A stretch of 64,000 nucleotides of DNA from Photorhabdus australis DSM 17609 (GCF_000711895.1 NZ_JONO01000006.1:1-64000); one strand, 5' to 3'. Shown: positions 26,899 through 38,400, numbered from the stretch's first letter. Program-made: numbers and translations. Notes: generated from the sequence alone by a model not told the origin.

Positions 26899-28671
26899 GT
26901 GAGATTATTTTCTCAATTAAGTTGGTACTTCCGCAGTGAGTGGCGTCGCTATTTTGGTGCAGTGACTCTGCTTATTATCATCTCTATTCTGCTACTAATT
27001 CCACCATATCTAGTAGGTGTAATTGTTGACGGTATTAGTACCAAATCTATGTCATCTTACCAATTGATAGTGTGGATTGGTGTTATGCTGGTCATTGCAT
27101 TGATTGTCTATATCTTGCGTTATATATGGCGCTTATGGTTGTTTGGCGCGTCATATCAACTAGCGGTTAAATTGCGCAATAATTTTTATCGGCAACTTAG
27201 TTGCCAAAACCCCGAATTTTACCTGAGACACCGCACGGGGGATTTGATGGCCCGTGCCACTAATGATGTAGATCGTGTGGTGTTTGCTGCGGGGGAAGGT
27301 GTGCTTACTTTAGTGGACTCGTTGGTTATGGGTTGCGCCGTGCTGATTGTGATGAGTGTACAAATCAGTTGGCAGTTAACCCTGCTGTCTCTATTACCCA
27401 TGCCTATTATGGCAATTATTATTAAACGATATGGTGATCAGCTTCATAGCCGTTTTAAGTCTGCACAAGGTGCATTTTCTGCTCTGAATAACCAAGCTCA
27501 AGAAAGTTTGACTAGTATTCGAATGATCAAGGCATTTGGTCTTGAAGATCTGCAATCAAATCAGTTTGAACGGGTTGCCGTGGAAGCTGGTCGTAAGAAT
27601 ATGTATGTTGCCAAAGTGGATGCCCGATTTGATCCGACAATTTTTATTGCGATCGGTATGTCAAATTTTTTGGCTATAGGTGGTGGCAGCTGGATGGTGT
27701 TGAATGGTGTTTTAACACTTGGTGAACTCACTAGCTTCGTGATGTATCTCGGTCTGATGATTTGGCCAATGTTGGCATTAGCGTGGATGTTTAATATTGT
27801 TGAGCGGGGAAGTGCTGCATACAGCCGTATCCGTAGTTTGTTGCAAGAGCCTCCAGTCATTGAGGATGGTACCCGCCATTTATCGCCGGAGCGTGGTACT
27901 TTGAATGTGGATATCAAAGCGTTTAGTTATCCGCAAAGTAACAAAACTGTTTTGAGTCAGATTAATTTCTGGTTATCTCCTGGGCAGTTACTGGGGATTT
28001 GCGGTCCAACCGGTTCAGGTAAGAGTACACTACTTGCACTGATACAGAGGCAGTTTGATGTAACTGATGGAGATATTCTTTTCCAGTCGATGAAAATTGC
28101 TGATATCCGGTTAGATGAGTGGCGAGCACGATTTGCTGTTGTTAATCAAACACCGTTTCTATTTTCAGATACAGTTGCTGGGAATATTGCTTTGGGATGT
28201 CCAGATGCAACACAGGAGCAGATCGAAGAAGTGGCCCGCCTCGCTAATATCCATGAAGATATTCTTCGTTTGTCTGAGGGATATCAGACGGAAGTGGGTG
28301 AGCGTGGTGTGATGTTATCTGGTGGACAGAAACAACGTATCTCTATTGCCAGGGCTTTACTTTTAGATGCAGAGATTTTAATTCTGGATGACTCTTTGTC
28401 AGCAGTTGATGGGCAAACTGAATACAATATTTTGCGAAATCTCAGCCAATGGAGACAACAACGCACTGTTATTATCAGTGCTCACCGTCTGTCTGCATTA
28501 ACGGATGCAGATAATATTTTGGTGATGCAGCAGGGTGCTATTATACATCAAGGGCGGCATCAGCAATTGGTGGAACAGCCAGGATGGTATCGTGATATGT
28601 ATCATTATCAACAACTTGAAGCAGCACTAGATAATGAGGAAGGAGTAGCAGAAGGAAATAAAGATGACTAA
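26899..28671 (+). CDS. mdlA: MdlA, ABC exporter half-transporter
   Basis: This is one half of a putative heterodimeric multidrug-type ABC exporter (590 residues). It has six membrane helices in an N-terminal TMD, then the NBD with Walker [10 protein letters not shown], signature [10 protein letters not shown], Walker [14 protein letters not shown] and H-loop SAHR. Walker B is followed by D rather than the catalytic E, which suggests a degenerate site typical of heterodimeric exporters. The start is GTG. It overlaps mdlB by 8 bp. Confidence 0.95.
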   Translation: MRLFSQLSWYFRSEWRRYFGAVTLLIIISILLLIPPYLVGVIVDGISTKSMSSYQLIVWIGVMLVIALIVYILRYIWRLWLFGASYQLAVKLRNNFYRQLSCQNPEFYLRHRTGDLMARATNDVDRVVFAAGEGVLTLVDSLVMGCAVLIVMSVQISWQLTLLSLLPMPIMAIIIKRYGDQLHSRFKSAQGAFSALNNQAQESLTSIRMIKAFGLEDLQSNQFERVAVEAGRKNMYVAKVDARFDPTIFIAIGMSNFLAIGGGSWMVLNGVLTLGELTSFVMYLGLMIWPMLALAWMFNIVERGSAAYSRIRSLLQEPPVIEDGTRHLSPERGTLNVDIKAFSYPQSNKTVLSQINFWLSPGQLLGICGPTGSGKSTLLALIQRQFDVTDGDILFQSMKIADIRLDEWRARFAVVNQTPFLFSDTVAGNIALGCPDATQEQIEEVARLANIHEDILRLSEGYQTEVGERGVMLSGGQKQRISIARALLLDAEILILDDSLSAVDGQTEYNILRNLSQWRQQRTVIISAHRLSALTDADNILVMQQGAIIHQGRHQQLVEQPGWYRDMYHYQQLEAALDNEEGVAEGNKDD

Positions 28672-30448
28672 GGTTCGTCAATTGTGGCCATCGCTGAAAC
28701 GTTTGTTAATTTATGGGAAAAATTATCGTAAACCATTGGGGATGGCAGTATTGATGCTGTGGGGGGCTGCCATTGCAGAAGTAAGCGGCCCAGTTTTAAT
28801 TAGTTACTTTATCGATAATATGGTCGCGACGGGTAATATGCCTGCTGGAGTGGTCACAGGACTAGCCATAACCTTTGTGGTTTTGCAGCTAATTACAGCT
28901 ACATTGCACTATTTTCAAGCTTTATTGTTTAATCAAGTGTCAGTTGATATAGTGCAACAGCTTCGTACTGATGTGATGAATGCAGCATTGCGCCAGCCTC
29001 TAAGTGCTTTTGATAATCAACCTGTTGGGCAATTGATTTCCCGCGTAACGAACGATACTGAAGTTATTAAAGATCTTTATGTCAATGTGGTTCCTGCGGT
29101 ATTCCGTAGCATAGCATTAATTGGTGCGATGCTGATTGCTATGTTTATGTTGGAATGGCGCATGGCGCTGATTGCCATTCTTATTTTTCCTGTTGTGTTA
29201 ATTGTCATGGCGATATATCAGCACCTGAGCACACCGATTGTTCGAAGGGTGCGTAGTTATCTTGCTAATATTAATGATGATTTTAATGAAATTATCAATG
29301 GAATGCATGTTGTTCAGCAATTCAGACAACAGGCCCGTTTTGGTGAGCGTATATTATTGACCAATCGTGCTCATTATAAAGCGAGAATGCAAGCGTTGAG
29401 ATTGGATGGGCTTTTATTAAGGCCATTGCTGAGTTTATTATCGGCTATGGTGTTATGTGGTCTTCTTGTGCTGTTTGGGTTCAGTGGACCTGGAGTGATT
29501 GGTATTGGGGTATTATATGCTTTCATTAATTACTTAGGTCGGTTGAATGAACCACTCATTGAATTGACTTCTCAGCAATCGATCTTGCAACAAGCTGTAG
29601 TTTCTGGTGAGAGGATATTTGAGTTAATGGATAGTCCTCAACAAGGTTATGGCATAGATAGTCAGCCGTTATCTAGCGGTCGGATTGAAATAGAAAATGT
29701 GAGTTTTTCTTACCGAAATGACAAAGTAGTTTTACAAGATATCAATGTGCAGATTCCGGCCTTCGGTTTTGTTGCTTTGGTTGGGCATACTGGTAGCGGT
29801 AAAAGTACGTTAGCAAATTTGTTGATGGGGTATTACCCGTGGCAGAAAGGGGAAATTTACCTTGATGGACGGTCTGTATCATCCTTGTCTCATTCAGTAT
29901 TACGTAACGGTGTGGCAATAGTTCAGCAGGATCCGGCTGTTCTTGCTGACTCTTTCTTTGGCAATATTACCCTTGGTAGAAATATCTCAGAAGAAAAAGT
30001 CTGGCAAGTACTGGAAACAGTGCAATTAGCTGAATTAGTACGTTCATTGCCTGATGGTCTCTATACTATCTTGGGAGAACAGGGTAATACGTTGTCAGCT
30101 GGGCAGAAGCAGTTGCTTGCTATGGCGAGAGTGTTAGTACAAACACCGCAAATTTTAATCCTTGATGAGGCGACAGCAAATATCGATTCTGGTACAGAAC
30201 AAGCAATACAACAGGCTCTGAGATTAATTCGCCAGCAAACGACTTTGATTGTTATTGCTCATCGTTTGTCCACTATTGTAGAGGCTGATACTATTCTGGT
30301 GCTGCATCGTGGTGCAGTTATTGAACAGGGGCATCATCAGCGGTTATTAGCGAAACGTGGACGTTATTATCAGATGTATCAGTTACAACGAGTGGGGGAG
30401 ACATTAAGTGAATGCGGGACAATTTCTGAGAAAGAGATATTGATTTAA
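28664..30448 (+). CDS. mdlB: MdlB, ABC exporter half-transporter
   Basis: This is the partner of MdlA (594 residues), with a six-helix TMD and an NBD with Walker [10 protein letters not shown], signature LSAGQKQLL, Walker [13 protein letters not shown] and H-loop IAHR. Here the catalytic glutamate after Walker B is present, so the pair has one consensus and one altered ATP site. The substrate is unknown. The stop at 30446-30448 is followed within 8 bp by the NtrC-like site of glnK. Confidence 0.95.
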   Translation: MTKVRQLWPSLKRLLIYGKNYRKPLGMAVLMLWGAAIAEVSGPVLISYFIDNMVATGNMPAGVVTGLAITFVVLQLITATLHYFQALLFNQVSVDIVQQLRTDVMNAALRQPLSAFDNQPVGQLISRVTNDTEVIKDLYVNVVPAVFRSIALIGAMLIAMFMLEWRMALIAILIFPVVLIVMAIYQHLSTPIVRRVRSYLANINDDFNEIINGMHVVQQFRQQARFGERILLTNRAHYKARMQALRLDGLLLRPLLSLLSAMVLCGLLVLFGFSGPGVIGIGVLYAFINYLGRLNEPLIELTSQQSILQQAVVSGERIFELMDSPQQGYGIDSQPLSSGRIEIENVSFSYRNDKVVLQDINVQIPAFGFVALVGHTGSGKSTLANLLMGYYPWQKGEIYLDGRSVSSLSHSVLRNGVAIVQQDPAVLADSFFGNITLGRNISEEKVWQVLETVQLAELVRSLPDGLYTILGEQGNTLSAGQKQLLAMARVLVQTPQILILDEATANIDSGTEQAIQQALRLIRQQTTLIVIAHRLSTIVEADTILVLHRGAVIEQGHHQRLLAKRGRYYQMYQLQRVGETLSECGTISEKEILI

Positions 30449-30455
30449 TTTGCCT

Positions 30456-30472
30456 TGCACTAATCTGGTGCG
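30456..30472. promoter_or_regulatory. NtrC-type enhancer site upstream of glnK
   Basis: TGCACTAATCTGGTGCG matches the NtrC dyad TGCAC-N7-GTGC. It is centred about 130 bp before the predicted glnK transcription start, a normal enhancer distance, and sits just beyond the mdlB stop. Confidence 0.75.
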
Positions 30473-30566
30473 CTGACGGGAGAGTATATTTGTTGTTCTC
30501 CCTTCTTTCTTCTTTTTGCAGTTTTATTTTCTTTATTATTATTTGATTTTTATATATTTTTAATTC

Positions 30567-30583
30567 TTGGCACACCCCTTGCT
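30567..30583 (+). promoter_or_regulatory. Sigma-54 promoter of glnK-amtB
   Basis: TTGGCAC-N5-TTGCT has GG and GC 12 bp apart, the -24/-12 consensus of sigma-54. The start of transcription would be near 30594, about 34 bp before the glnK ATG. Confidence 0.88.
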
Positions 30584-30627
30584 ATTGTATTAATTGTAAA
30601 CACAATAGCCTAGTGGTAGGGGGATAT

Positions 30628-30966
30628 ATGAAGCTCATTACGACCATTGTAAAACCATTCAAACTAGAGGATATAAGAGAGTCTCTTTCTAGTCTTGGCG
30701 TTCAAGGGCTGACGATAACAGAAGTAAAAGGGTTTGGTCGTCAGAAAGGACATGCAGAGCTTTATCGTGGAGCTGAATACAGCGTCAATTTTTTGCCTAA
30801 AGTAAAGATCGATATCGCTGTTGCTGATGAATTAGTTGAGGAAGTAATTAATGCTATTCAGCAATCAGCTTTCACTGGAAAAATTGGTGACGGTAAAATT
30901 TTTGTTATTGAATTACAACAAGCTATTCGTATCAGAACAGGCGAAACTAATGATACGGCACTGTAA
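30628..30966 (+). CDS. glnK: GlnK, PII-type nitrogen regulator
   Basis: This trimeric PII protein binds ATP/ADP and 2-oxoglutarate and plugs the ammonium channel AmtB when nitrogen is ample. From the ATG at 30628 the protein has 112 residues, the same as E. coli, with the uridylylation tyrosine Y51 in the T loop (ELYRGAEY) and the PII signatures. A frame from 30613 lacks an RBS. The gene precedes amtB and is under a sigma-54 promoter, so it should be induced by nitrogen limitation. Confidence 0.97.
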   Translation: MKLITTIVKPFKLEDIRESLSSLGVQGLTITEVKGFGRQKGHAELYRGAEYSVNFLPKVKIDIAVADELVEEVINAIQQSAFTGKIGDGKIFVIELQQAIRIRTGETNDTAL

Positions 30967-30988
30967 GCCACTGATAGAGACAATATAT

Positions 30989-32272
30989 ATGAAAAGACAA
31001 TTCTCTGTGGCTGCCTGTGTTGCGGCCAGTTGTTTACCATCATTATCTCAGGCGGCAGAAGGTGTTGCCGATAAAGCAGATAATGCCTTTATGATGATTT
31101 GTACAGCACTTGTTTTGTTTATGACAATTCCGGGAATTGCTCTGTTTTATGGTGGGCTGTTGCGGAGCAAAAACGTTTTATCTCTGATGGCTCAGGTTAT
31201 GGTGAGCTTTGCTCTGGTATGTGTGTTGTGGGTAATTTATGGCTACAGCTTGGCTTTTGAACCGGGAAATGGCTTTTTCGGTAGCTTTAGTCAGATGATG
31301 TTGAAGAATTTAGAACTGACTGATTTAAGTGGCAGTTTTTATCAATTAATTCATGTGGCATTTCAGGGGGCTTTTGCTTGTATTACAGTCGCCTTGGTTA
31401 TTGGTGCCTTGGGTGAACGTATCCGCTTTCCAGCTTTATTAATTTTCAGTGTACTATGGTTGACATTTTCTTATCTGCCTATGGCTCATATGGTTTGGGG
31501 CGGTGGTGTGCTTTCACAAGATGGCGCGCTGGATTTTGCTGGTGGTACGGTTGTACATATTAACGCAGCTGTAGCTGGATTGGTTGGTGCTTACTTGTTG
31601 GGAAAACGTATTGGTTTTGGGAAAGAAGCATTCAAGCCACATAATTTGCCAATGGTTTTCATTGGTACAGCTGTACTTTATATTGGCTGGTTTGGTTTTA
31701 ATGCAGGTTCTGCTGGTGAGGCTAATGAAATAGCTGCTTTGGCATTTTTGAATACAGTTGTGGCGACTGCGGCAGCTATTCTGTCGTGGGTTTGTGCGGA
31801 ATGGTTCTTCCGTAATAGGCCATCACTTTTGGGGGCTTGTTCAGGTTGCATTGCCGGGTTAGTTGGTGTTACACCAGCTGCGGGAACGGTTGGTGTCGGT
31901 GGTGCTCTTATTATTGGCTTGATAGCAGGTTTTGCAGGGCTTTGGGGAGTGGTGGTACTGAAAAGATGGTTACGTGCTGATGATGTGTGTGATGTATTTG
32001 GTATACATGGCGTATGTGGGATAGTTGGTTGCCTTTTGACGGGAGTTTTTACAGCTAGGTCATTGGGAGGGACTGGTTATTCTGATGGGGTAACTATGTT
32101 GGAGCAAGTTAGTATCCAGGCTTTTAGCATATTAGTTTGTGTTGTCTGGTCAATAGTCGTTGCGTTTGTTGCTTTTAAAATCGCAGATCTATTGGTAGGG
32201 TTGAGGGTTTCTGTTGAAACAGAAAGAGAAGGATTGGATATTAATGCTCATGGCGAGAGTGCTTATAACTAA
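30989..32272 (+). CDS. amtB: AmtB, ammonium channel
   Basis: This is an inner-membrane ammonium transporter (427 residues) with a cleavable signal peptide (MKRQFSVAACVAASC ... SQA) and eleven membrane helices. The twin pore histidines are seen in VVHINAAVAGL and FGIHGVCGIVG, and the periplasmic recruitment region is present. The true start is the ATG at 30989, 22 bp after the glnK stop; the longer frame from 30851 lies inside glnK. Confidence 0.96.
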   Translation: MKRQFSVAACVAASCLPSLSQAAEGVADKADNAFMMICTALVLFMTIPGIALFYGGLLRSKNVLSLMAQVMVSFALVCVLWVIYGYSLAFEPGNGFFGSFSQMMLKNLELTDLSGSFYQLIHVAFQGAFACITVALVIGALGERIRFPALLIFSVLWLTFSYLPMAHMVWGGGVLSQDGALDFAGGTVVHINAAVAGLVGAYLLGKRIGFGKEAFKPHNLPMVFIGTAVLYIGWFGFNAGSAGEANEIAALAFLNTVVATAAAILSWVCAEWFFRNRPSLLGACSGCIAGLVGVTPAAGTVGVGGALIIGLIAGFAGLWGVVVLKRWLRADDVCDVFGIHGVCGIVGCLLTGVFTARSLGGTGYSDGVTMLEQVSIQAFSILVCVVWSIVVAFVAFKIADLLVGLRVSVETEREGLDINAHGESAYN

Positions 32273-32283
32273 TCTATAATAAA

Positions 32284-32333
32284 TGGCAGCGGTAAAAGGC
32301 CATAAATGTGATATTGGCTTCTTATGGCTGCCT
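32284..32333. terminator. Hairpin between convergent amtB and tesB
   Basis: Inverted repeats GGCAGC/GCTGCC and CCATAA/TTATGG can form alternative stems in the 73 bp between the convergent genes. The T-rich flanks are weak, so the terminator role is tentative. Confidence 0.35.
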
Positions 32334-32345
32334 TTGTGACCGTAT

Positions 32346-33209
32346 CTATCTGGTTTTCTTCCTGATCAGACCTTCCTGTACAGTTGAGGCGATAAGCACT
32401 CCTTCGCGGTTGTAAATTTGTCCACGAACAAAACCACGAGCACCAGAGGCTGATGGGCTGTCTATAGCATATAATAACCAGTCATCCAGTTTAAATGGAC
32501 GATGAAACCACATAGAATGATCAATAGTTGCTATTTGGATATTTTTTTCAAGGAATCCAACACCGTGAGGCTGTAATGCTGTTGGTAGAAAGTTAAAATC
32601 AGAGGCATAGCCAAGCAAATATTGATGAATCAAAGGATTTGCAGGCATATCACCATTGCTGCGAAACCAGACATAGCGTGTAGGTTCCTCAGGAGGGCAA
32701 TTAAATGGGCTGTAGTATTTTATGGGCCTCATTTCAAATGGGCATGGGAAGAGAAAAATGTTTTGCATTCTTTGTGGTAATAGATGAGATATTTTCTTCG
32801 CAATTTCATCTTGCGGGGTAAGCTCTTCAGGATATGGTACATCTGGCATTATATTCTGGTGTTCGAAACCTTCTTCATAGCTTTGGAATGAGACTGTCAT
32901 ATAAAAGATAGGCTTGCCATTTTGAATTGCGCTGACTCGTCGAGCGCTGAAACTTCCTCCATCACGTAAGATTTCAACGTCATAGACGATAGGTTTGCTA
33001 CTGTCACCGGGACGTAAAAAATAGCTGTGAAAAGAGTTACAGATCCGGTTATAAGCAACAGTTTGTGTAGCAGCATAGAGTGCTTGACCGATAACTTGCC
33101 CTCCGAAAACTTGAGGAAAGCCTAGGTCTTTACTTTGACCCCGGTAAATACCTTCTTCAATTTTTTCTAGATTCATCAAATTGATGAGACTTTGTAATGA
33201 CTTACTCAT
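32346..33209 (-). CDS. tesB: TesB, acyl-CoA thioesterase II
   Basis: This is a cytosolic double-hotdog thioesterase (287 residues, E. coli 286) that hydrolyses medium- and long-chain acyl-CoA. Recognised segments are [20 protein letters not shown] at the N-terminus, the [11 protein letters not shown] motif, [10 protein letters not shown] with the catalytic Asp, and C-terminal GLIR. The amtB-tesB-ybaY order is as in E. coli. Confidence 0.96.
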   Translation of the reverse strand: MSKSLQSLINLMNLEKIEEGIYRGQSKDLGFPQVFGGQVIGQALYAATQTVAYNRICNSFHSYFLRPGDSSKPIVYDVEILRDGGSFSARRVSAIQNGKPIFYMTVSFQSYEEGFEHQNIMPDVPYPEELTPQDEIAKKISHLLPQRMQNIFLFPCPFEMRPIKYYSPFNCPPEEPTRYVWFRSNGDMPANPLIHQYLLGYASDFNFLPTALQPHGVGFLEKNIQIATIDHSMWFHRPFKLDDWLLYAIDSPSASGARGFVRGQIYNREGVLIASTVQEGLIRKKTR

Positions 33210-33459
33210 AATATGCCTTTATTTTTTACTGGATTATTTAGAGTACAACATGTGATTATTGTCCCATTAATGAATGATAAATAAATAACTAAATTGTAAA
33301 TGTTTCAAGTCCTGATAGTAGCGCAATAAAGAATGTGGCATTTATTTGAGATTTATATTCATTTTTTTAATCTATAATTCAGGCGGTTTGGATTTAATAG
33401 TTTGATATTTAAATTTATTTTATTATTTATATAGATCATTTAAAAATGGAGAAGCATGT

Positions 33460-33907
33460 ATGAAATTATGGCAGCTATCTACGGGTGTATTACTGGCAGT
33501 TGCTTTGATTGGGTGTCATAGCAAGGTTACTGAGGCAGTAAATGTCCAGGTGGAACAAATTGAAAATTCGGTAGAGCAGTATTATGTTAAAGGTAATATC
33601 AATATCTTACAGCGTATTGCATTACCGGCGGATGCTGTTCTAACAGTATCTTTATCTGATGTATCTCTGCTTGATGCTCCCTCAGTTACTTTGTCCCAAA
33701 AAAAAAGAGCGTTTAAACGGAAAACAATCACCTTTCCATTTTGTTCTACCTTATCGTCCAGGCGACATTAAGCCAAATGCGCGCATTACCGTCAGTGCTT
33801 CTGTCTCTTTACATGATCGTTTGATGTTTGTGACAGATACCGCATATGAAGTGATTAATAACGGGAAGACTAAAGATATTGAAATCATACTAAAAGCGGT
33901 TAGTTAG
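33460..33907 (+). pseudogene. ybaY: ybaY lipoprotein gene with a +1 frameshift in an A9 run
   Basis: The first frame (33460 onward) has a lipoprotein signal (LLAVALIGC) and the start of the YbaY domain (LPADAVLTVSLSDVSLLDAPSV). At nine consecutive A (33698-33706) the reading leaves frame and runs to an unrelated stop at 33771. The matching continuation (KERLNGKQSPFHFVLPY, then KPNARITVSASVSLHDRL) is in the next frame, up to 33907. With eight A the gene would be intact at 148 or so codons. It may be a true mutation, a sequencing error in the homopolymer, or a site of transcriptional slippage. YbaY is an outer-membrane lipoprotein of unclear role. Confidence 0.85.
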
Positions 33908-33971
33908 ATAACGCATTTTCTTAAGTATTTATTCGTTATGTGTAAGAAACCATCATTCGAACCTGCTTGTC

Positions 33972-34000
33972 TTGCTATTTAGACAGGTATGAATGATAAT
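33972..34000 (+). promoter_or_regulatory. Promoter of ffs
   Basis: TTGCTA (33972-33977), a 17-bp spacer and GATAAT (33995-34000) are followed by a G+C-rich discriminator. Transcription would start about 27 bases before the mature 4.5S RNA, matching the short RNase P-processed leader known in E. coli. Confidence 0.7.
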
Positions 34001-34033
34001 GGCGCCGCTTTGAAGTCAAAGCAACAAGTCAAT

Positions 34034-34146
34034 GGGGGCTCTGTTGGTTCTCCCGCAACGCTAACTTGTTAACTTGGTCAGGTCCGGAAGGAAGCAGCCA
34101 TAGCAAGGGATGTGTGTGCCGGGATGTCGCTGGCAGGGCCCTCGCC
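34034..34146 (+). ncRNA. ffs: 4.5S RNA of the signal recognition particle
   Basis: About 113 nt begin GGGGGCTCTGTTGG and carry the universally conserved SRP tetraloop and internal-loop region (GGTCAGGTCCGGAAGGAAGC, then AGCC). The 3' strand GCCGGGATGTCGCTGGCAGGGCCC pairs back with the 5' end. It binds Ffh and is essential for membrane-protein targeting. Its position between ybaY and hha matches the E. coli locus. Confidence 0.97.
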
Positions 34147-34223
34147 AGTTTTATTGACAGCTAACCTGATAAGCCGATAGCACTTTACCGGCCCGGATCA
34201 TTTTTTGTTTGATGAAGACTACT

Positions 34224-34427
34224 TTAGCGAACGTATTTCCATACCGAAGGTGGAATTCTGTCATACAGTTTATTCATGGTCAGCTCAGCCAGACGATGAT
34301 CCGCAGCAGAGTAGAATAGTTCAAGTTCGTCTCCTGAAAGTTCATATTTGTTCTTTTCAATCACACGTTCCAGTGTATCAATCGTGGTGCATTTTCTTAA
34401 ACGCATCAGATAATCAGTTTTAGTCAT
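34224..34427 (-). CDS. hha: Hha, nucleoid-associated modulator of H-NS silencing
   Basis: Hha (67 residues; 72 in E. coli) binds H-NS and tunes repression of horizontally acquired and virulence genes. It is nearly identical to the E. coli protein over [43 protein letters not shown] and the final SVWKYVR. The frame is intact. In E. coli hha is the second gene of tomB-hha; here the tomB part upstream is decayed, so hha must rely on the remaining promoter region. Confidence 0.97.
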   Translation of the reverse strand: MTKTDYLMRLRKCTTIDTLERVIEKNKYELSGDELELFYSAADHRLAELTMNKLYDRIPPSVWKYVR

Positions 34428-34474
34428 AGTCGCCTTTCTTATTTAACATATATAAAAAATTATTTAAGGAAATA

Positions 34475-34848
34475 TTCAACCAAATCTTGCCCAGGGAACA
34501 ATTTAAATCATGCAACCGTATGCTGGTTAAACGTTCATTGGTTTTTCGGTATTCTGTAAGTTTAGAAAAGCTAATCTCATCGCTTCCAAACAAAGTATAT
34601 GTATCATCAAAATATTCATCAATTCAAGCGGGAAGGCTGAAATTGTCAGAATATTTGATTTTAAAGTGCCAAACGAAAGTTGATATGTACTCAATCAATT
34701 CATTTAGCTTTAAATTATCCTGAGACGTAAAGATTATTTATACAACTAGTCTCAGTGTACTCTAACACTGAAAAGTAGCATCTTGTCTTAGATTCTCACA
34801 TAAGCATTTCAATTCAGCAATATCATATCATTCTAGTGAATTATTCAT
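34475..34848 (-). pseudogene. tomB: Decayed tomB (ybaJ), antitoxin partner of Hha
   Basis: Minus-strand translation recovers TomB-like segments in order: MDE at 34848; then, after a 1-base shift, DIAELKCLCENL; a divergent middle with two stops; then DNLKLNELIEYISTF, FKIKYSDNFSLPA-stop-IDEYFDDTYTLFGS and EYRKTNERL. Compared with E. coli (DIAQLKFLCETL, LQLNELIEHIAAF, QIDEYLDDTFMLFSS) the order and spacing agree. At least three in-frame stops and a frameshift rule out a functional product. The exact 3' limit is approximate. Confidence 0.88.
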
Positions 34849-35431
34849 CCATGCCATGTTAAACTCCCTGTATATGCCATGACTTAATTTAAGTCAAAGG
34901 CTAAACATATATATGCATTATAGAAACTCTTTTTCTAGAGATTATTATTATGTGTCTATAATCGTTCTTTGGGATTATTTATCTTTTTCACAGACAATTC
35001 TAGTTTGCTTTTGGTAAAGCAAAATCAGCTCTTAACAAAAATTCATACCTTTAACACAATAAACTATAAATATCGGCCAGTATATGTGAGTTAATATGCA
35101 GGCTTATATAAAACAGTATTACCTACCCTCAGATGCTAGTAACAGCAGATTATAGCTTGATGGCTACAATAATCAACGAATATAACATCATTATTGCATA
35201 AGTCACTATGCGCTGGTATTGTTTTTTGTCATTTAATGTAAAAAAGATAAAACAATTCTTACCCAACAACTTTTCTGTTAATTTTATTAAAGCCAGTAAT
35301 ACTCGGATTTTTAAAGCTATTTTTTACTCATGGGTGGTGATTTTAATTAAATTTGAACGAAACTATGTAAAAGTTAAGCGGATAGGTTGGTGATCAAAAT
35401 CTGCTGAATGTGAAGCAACTATTATATTTAA
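34849..35431. other. Non-coding interval between tomB remnant and acrB
   Basis: This is an AT-rich region of about 580 bp. A frame of 61 codons at 35208-35393 shows no RBS or family likeness and is not supported. The promoter of the former tomB-hha unit is presumably near 34860-34960. Confidence 0.4.
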
Positions 35432-35452
35432 GAAGGCCGTTTAACGGCCTTC
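35432..35452 (-). terminator. Terminator of the acrAB operon
   Basis: A perfect 9-bp stem GAAGGCCGT/ACGGCCTTC with a 3-base loop lies 19 bp past the acrB stop on the minus strand. It is followed by TTAAATAT, a weak T-tract. Confidence 0.7.
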
Positions 35453-35470
35453 CGATTATAGTTAGTTGCA

Positions 35471-38400
35471 TTAGTGAGATTCTGACGCCGGTTCAATCTC
35501 CTCTACTTTCTTACTGAAACGTCGTTTTATAACCACAAAGAATACTGGTACGAAAAAGATAGCCAGAGAGGTAGCCGCAATCATTCCTCCTAATACCCCG
35601 GTACCTACTGCGTTTTGCGAGCCGGAACCTGCCCCGTTACTCAGTACCAGAGGGATGACACCCAACATAAATGCTAATGATGTCATCAGGATTGGGCGAA
35701 GACGCATTCTTACAGCATCTAACGTAGCTTCTATCAGCCCTTTGCCTTCTTTTTCCATCAAATCTTTAGCGAACTCAACGATTAAGATAGCGTTCTTCGC
35801 TGATAAGCCAATGGTAGTTAACAGGCCAACTTTGAAGTAAACGTCGTTATCTAGACCACGGAATGTCGTTGCTAACAAAGCACCAACGATACCCAATGGC
35901 ACCACCAGCATGACTGAGAATGGAATTGACCAGCTTTCATATAGCGCAGCCAGGCAGAGGAATACCACTATCAATGATAATGCATATAGAGCGGGGGCTT
36001 GATTACCTGACAGGCGTTCTTGATAGGACATGCCTGTCCAGTCAAAACCGATGCCATTTGGTAACTGGGATGCGAGTTCTTCCATCAAGGCCATTGCATC
36101 ACCAGTACTTTTGCCAGGTGCTGCTTCACCCAGAATTTCCATTGATGGCAAACCGTTGTAGCGTTCCAAACGTGGTGATCCATAGGTCCATGGTTCTTTA
36201 GACATATCTGCAAAGGCAGAGAATGGAACCATTTCACCTTGTTTGTTACGGACATATAATTTATAGATGTCACTCGGTAGCATACGATAAGGAGCTTCCG
36301 ACTGAATGTAAACTTTTTTGACTCGACCACGGTCGATAAAATCGTTCACATAGTGACTACCAAACATTGTACTCAGTGTCGAATTGATATCAGCGATGGA
36401 AACACCTAAAGTCTCAGCCTTTTCCTGATCAATCCTAACTCGATATTGAGGGGTATCTTCCTGACCGTTAGGACGCACACCCACTAACATATCTGGGTGT
36501 TTTTGTATCATGCCAAGCAGTTGGTTACGGGCTTCGGTTAATTTGTCATGCCCAAGGTTTGCTTTGTCAATTAATTCAAAATCAAAACCAGTTGCTGAGC
36601 CTAATTCTACAATTGCTGGTACGTTGAACGCAAAAACCATGCCTTCTTTGATTTTCTGGAAGTGAGCGCTTGCCCTGGCAACAATAGCAGGAACTTTATT
36701 CTCAGCGCCAGGACGTTCACTCCAGTCTTTCAAACTCATAAATGCCAGGCCAGTATTTTGCCCCTGACCACTGAAACCAAAGCCACTTACTGTAAATACA
36801 GAAACTACACGATCTTTTTCTTCAGTGCTGAAATAGTGATTTACTTCATCCAGAACTTTCTGCGTCTGTTCTTGTGTTGCGCCAGCAGGCAGTTGAACCA
36901 TTGTCAGCAATACACCTTGATCTTCTTCAGGAAGAAAAGAGGATGGTAGACGAGTGAACATGACAGCCATACCAGCAACCAGTAATACATAAATCACCAG
37001 ATAACGACCTGTATTGCGTAGAATGCGGCCGACACTGTCAGTATAGTGGTGGGTACTTTTATCAAATAAACGGTTAAACCAGCCGAAGATTCCAGTCTGT
37101 TTACCGTGACTACCTTTAGCAATTGGTTTCAGCATGGTAGCACACAGAGCAGGTGTCAGGATTAATGCAACAAGTACAGATAGTACCATTGCAGATACGA
37201 TGGTGATCGAGAACTGCCGATAAATTGCACCGGTTGAACCGCCAAAGAAGGCCATTGGAACAAACACAGCAGATAGTACCATAGCAATACCAACCAAAGC
37301 GCTCTGGATTTGCCCCATTGATTTCTTAGTTGCTTCCTTAGGCGATAACCCTTCTTCTTGCATAACACGTTCAACGTTTTCTACCACGACAATGGCATCA
37401 TCTACCAGTAAGCCGATGGCGAGTACCATAGCAAACATGGTTAACGTATTTATTGAATAGCCAAATGTGGCGAGTATCGCAAATGTTCCCAGTAGTACGA
37501 CAGGAACTGCGATGGTAGGAATAAGCGTTGCACGGAAGTTTTGCAGGAACAGGTACATTACCACGAACACCAGCATAATTGCTTCAACTAGTGTTTTAAC
37601 CACTTCTTTAATAGAGATTTTAACGAATGGGGTGGTGTCATATGGATATACGATTTTCAGTCCATGAGGGAAGAAAGGTGCCATATTTTTTAGCGCTTCT
37701 TTTACCGCTTTGGATGTATCCAGAGCGTTAGCGCCTGTTGCTAATTTGATACCGATACCAGCAGCAGGTTTACCGTTAAAGCGGCCAATGAGGTTATAAC
37801 TTTCTGAGCCTAATTCCACTTTTGCTACATCTTTCAGACGAACCTGAGAACCGTCGGTATTAACGCGCAGAAGAATATTACTGAACTCTTCAGGAGAAGT
37901 TAGACGTGTTTGGGCAATAATTGAAGCATTTAGCCGTTGACCTGGAACCGGAGGGGTTCCTCCTAATTGACCGGCTGCTATCTGGTTGTTTTGCGCTTTG
38001 ATTGCATTTATTACATCCAGAGTTGTCATTTTGTAGTTAATGAGCTTGTCAGGATTTAACCAGATACGCATTGCATACTGGTTACCAAACAGCATTGCAT
38101 CACCTACGCCAGTTACACGGCTTAGTGGATCTTTAACGTTTGTGCCAACATAGTCAGCGATATCCTCCTGTGACATGCTTCCATCTTCAGAGGTGAATCC
38201 AGCGACCATTAGGAAGGCATTAGTGGACTTATCTACACGTATCCCTTGCTGTTGTACTTCCTGAGGTAACAGAGGCATAGCGAGTTGCAGTTTGTTCTGC
38301 ACCTGCACTTGGGCAATATCAGGATTAGTACCTGCTTCAAAGGTTAACGTGATGTTCATGTTACCAGCAGAGTCACTGTCGGAAGACATATAAACCAAGT

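Noticed and set aside
35208-35393. 61-codon plus-strand frame between tomB and acrB
   Set aside because: AT-rich, no RBS, no family likeness; probably chance.
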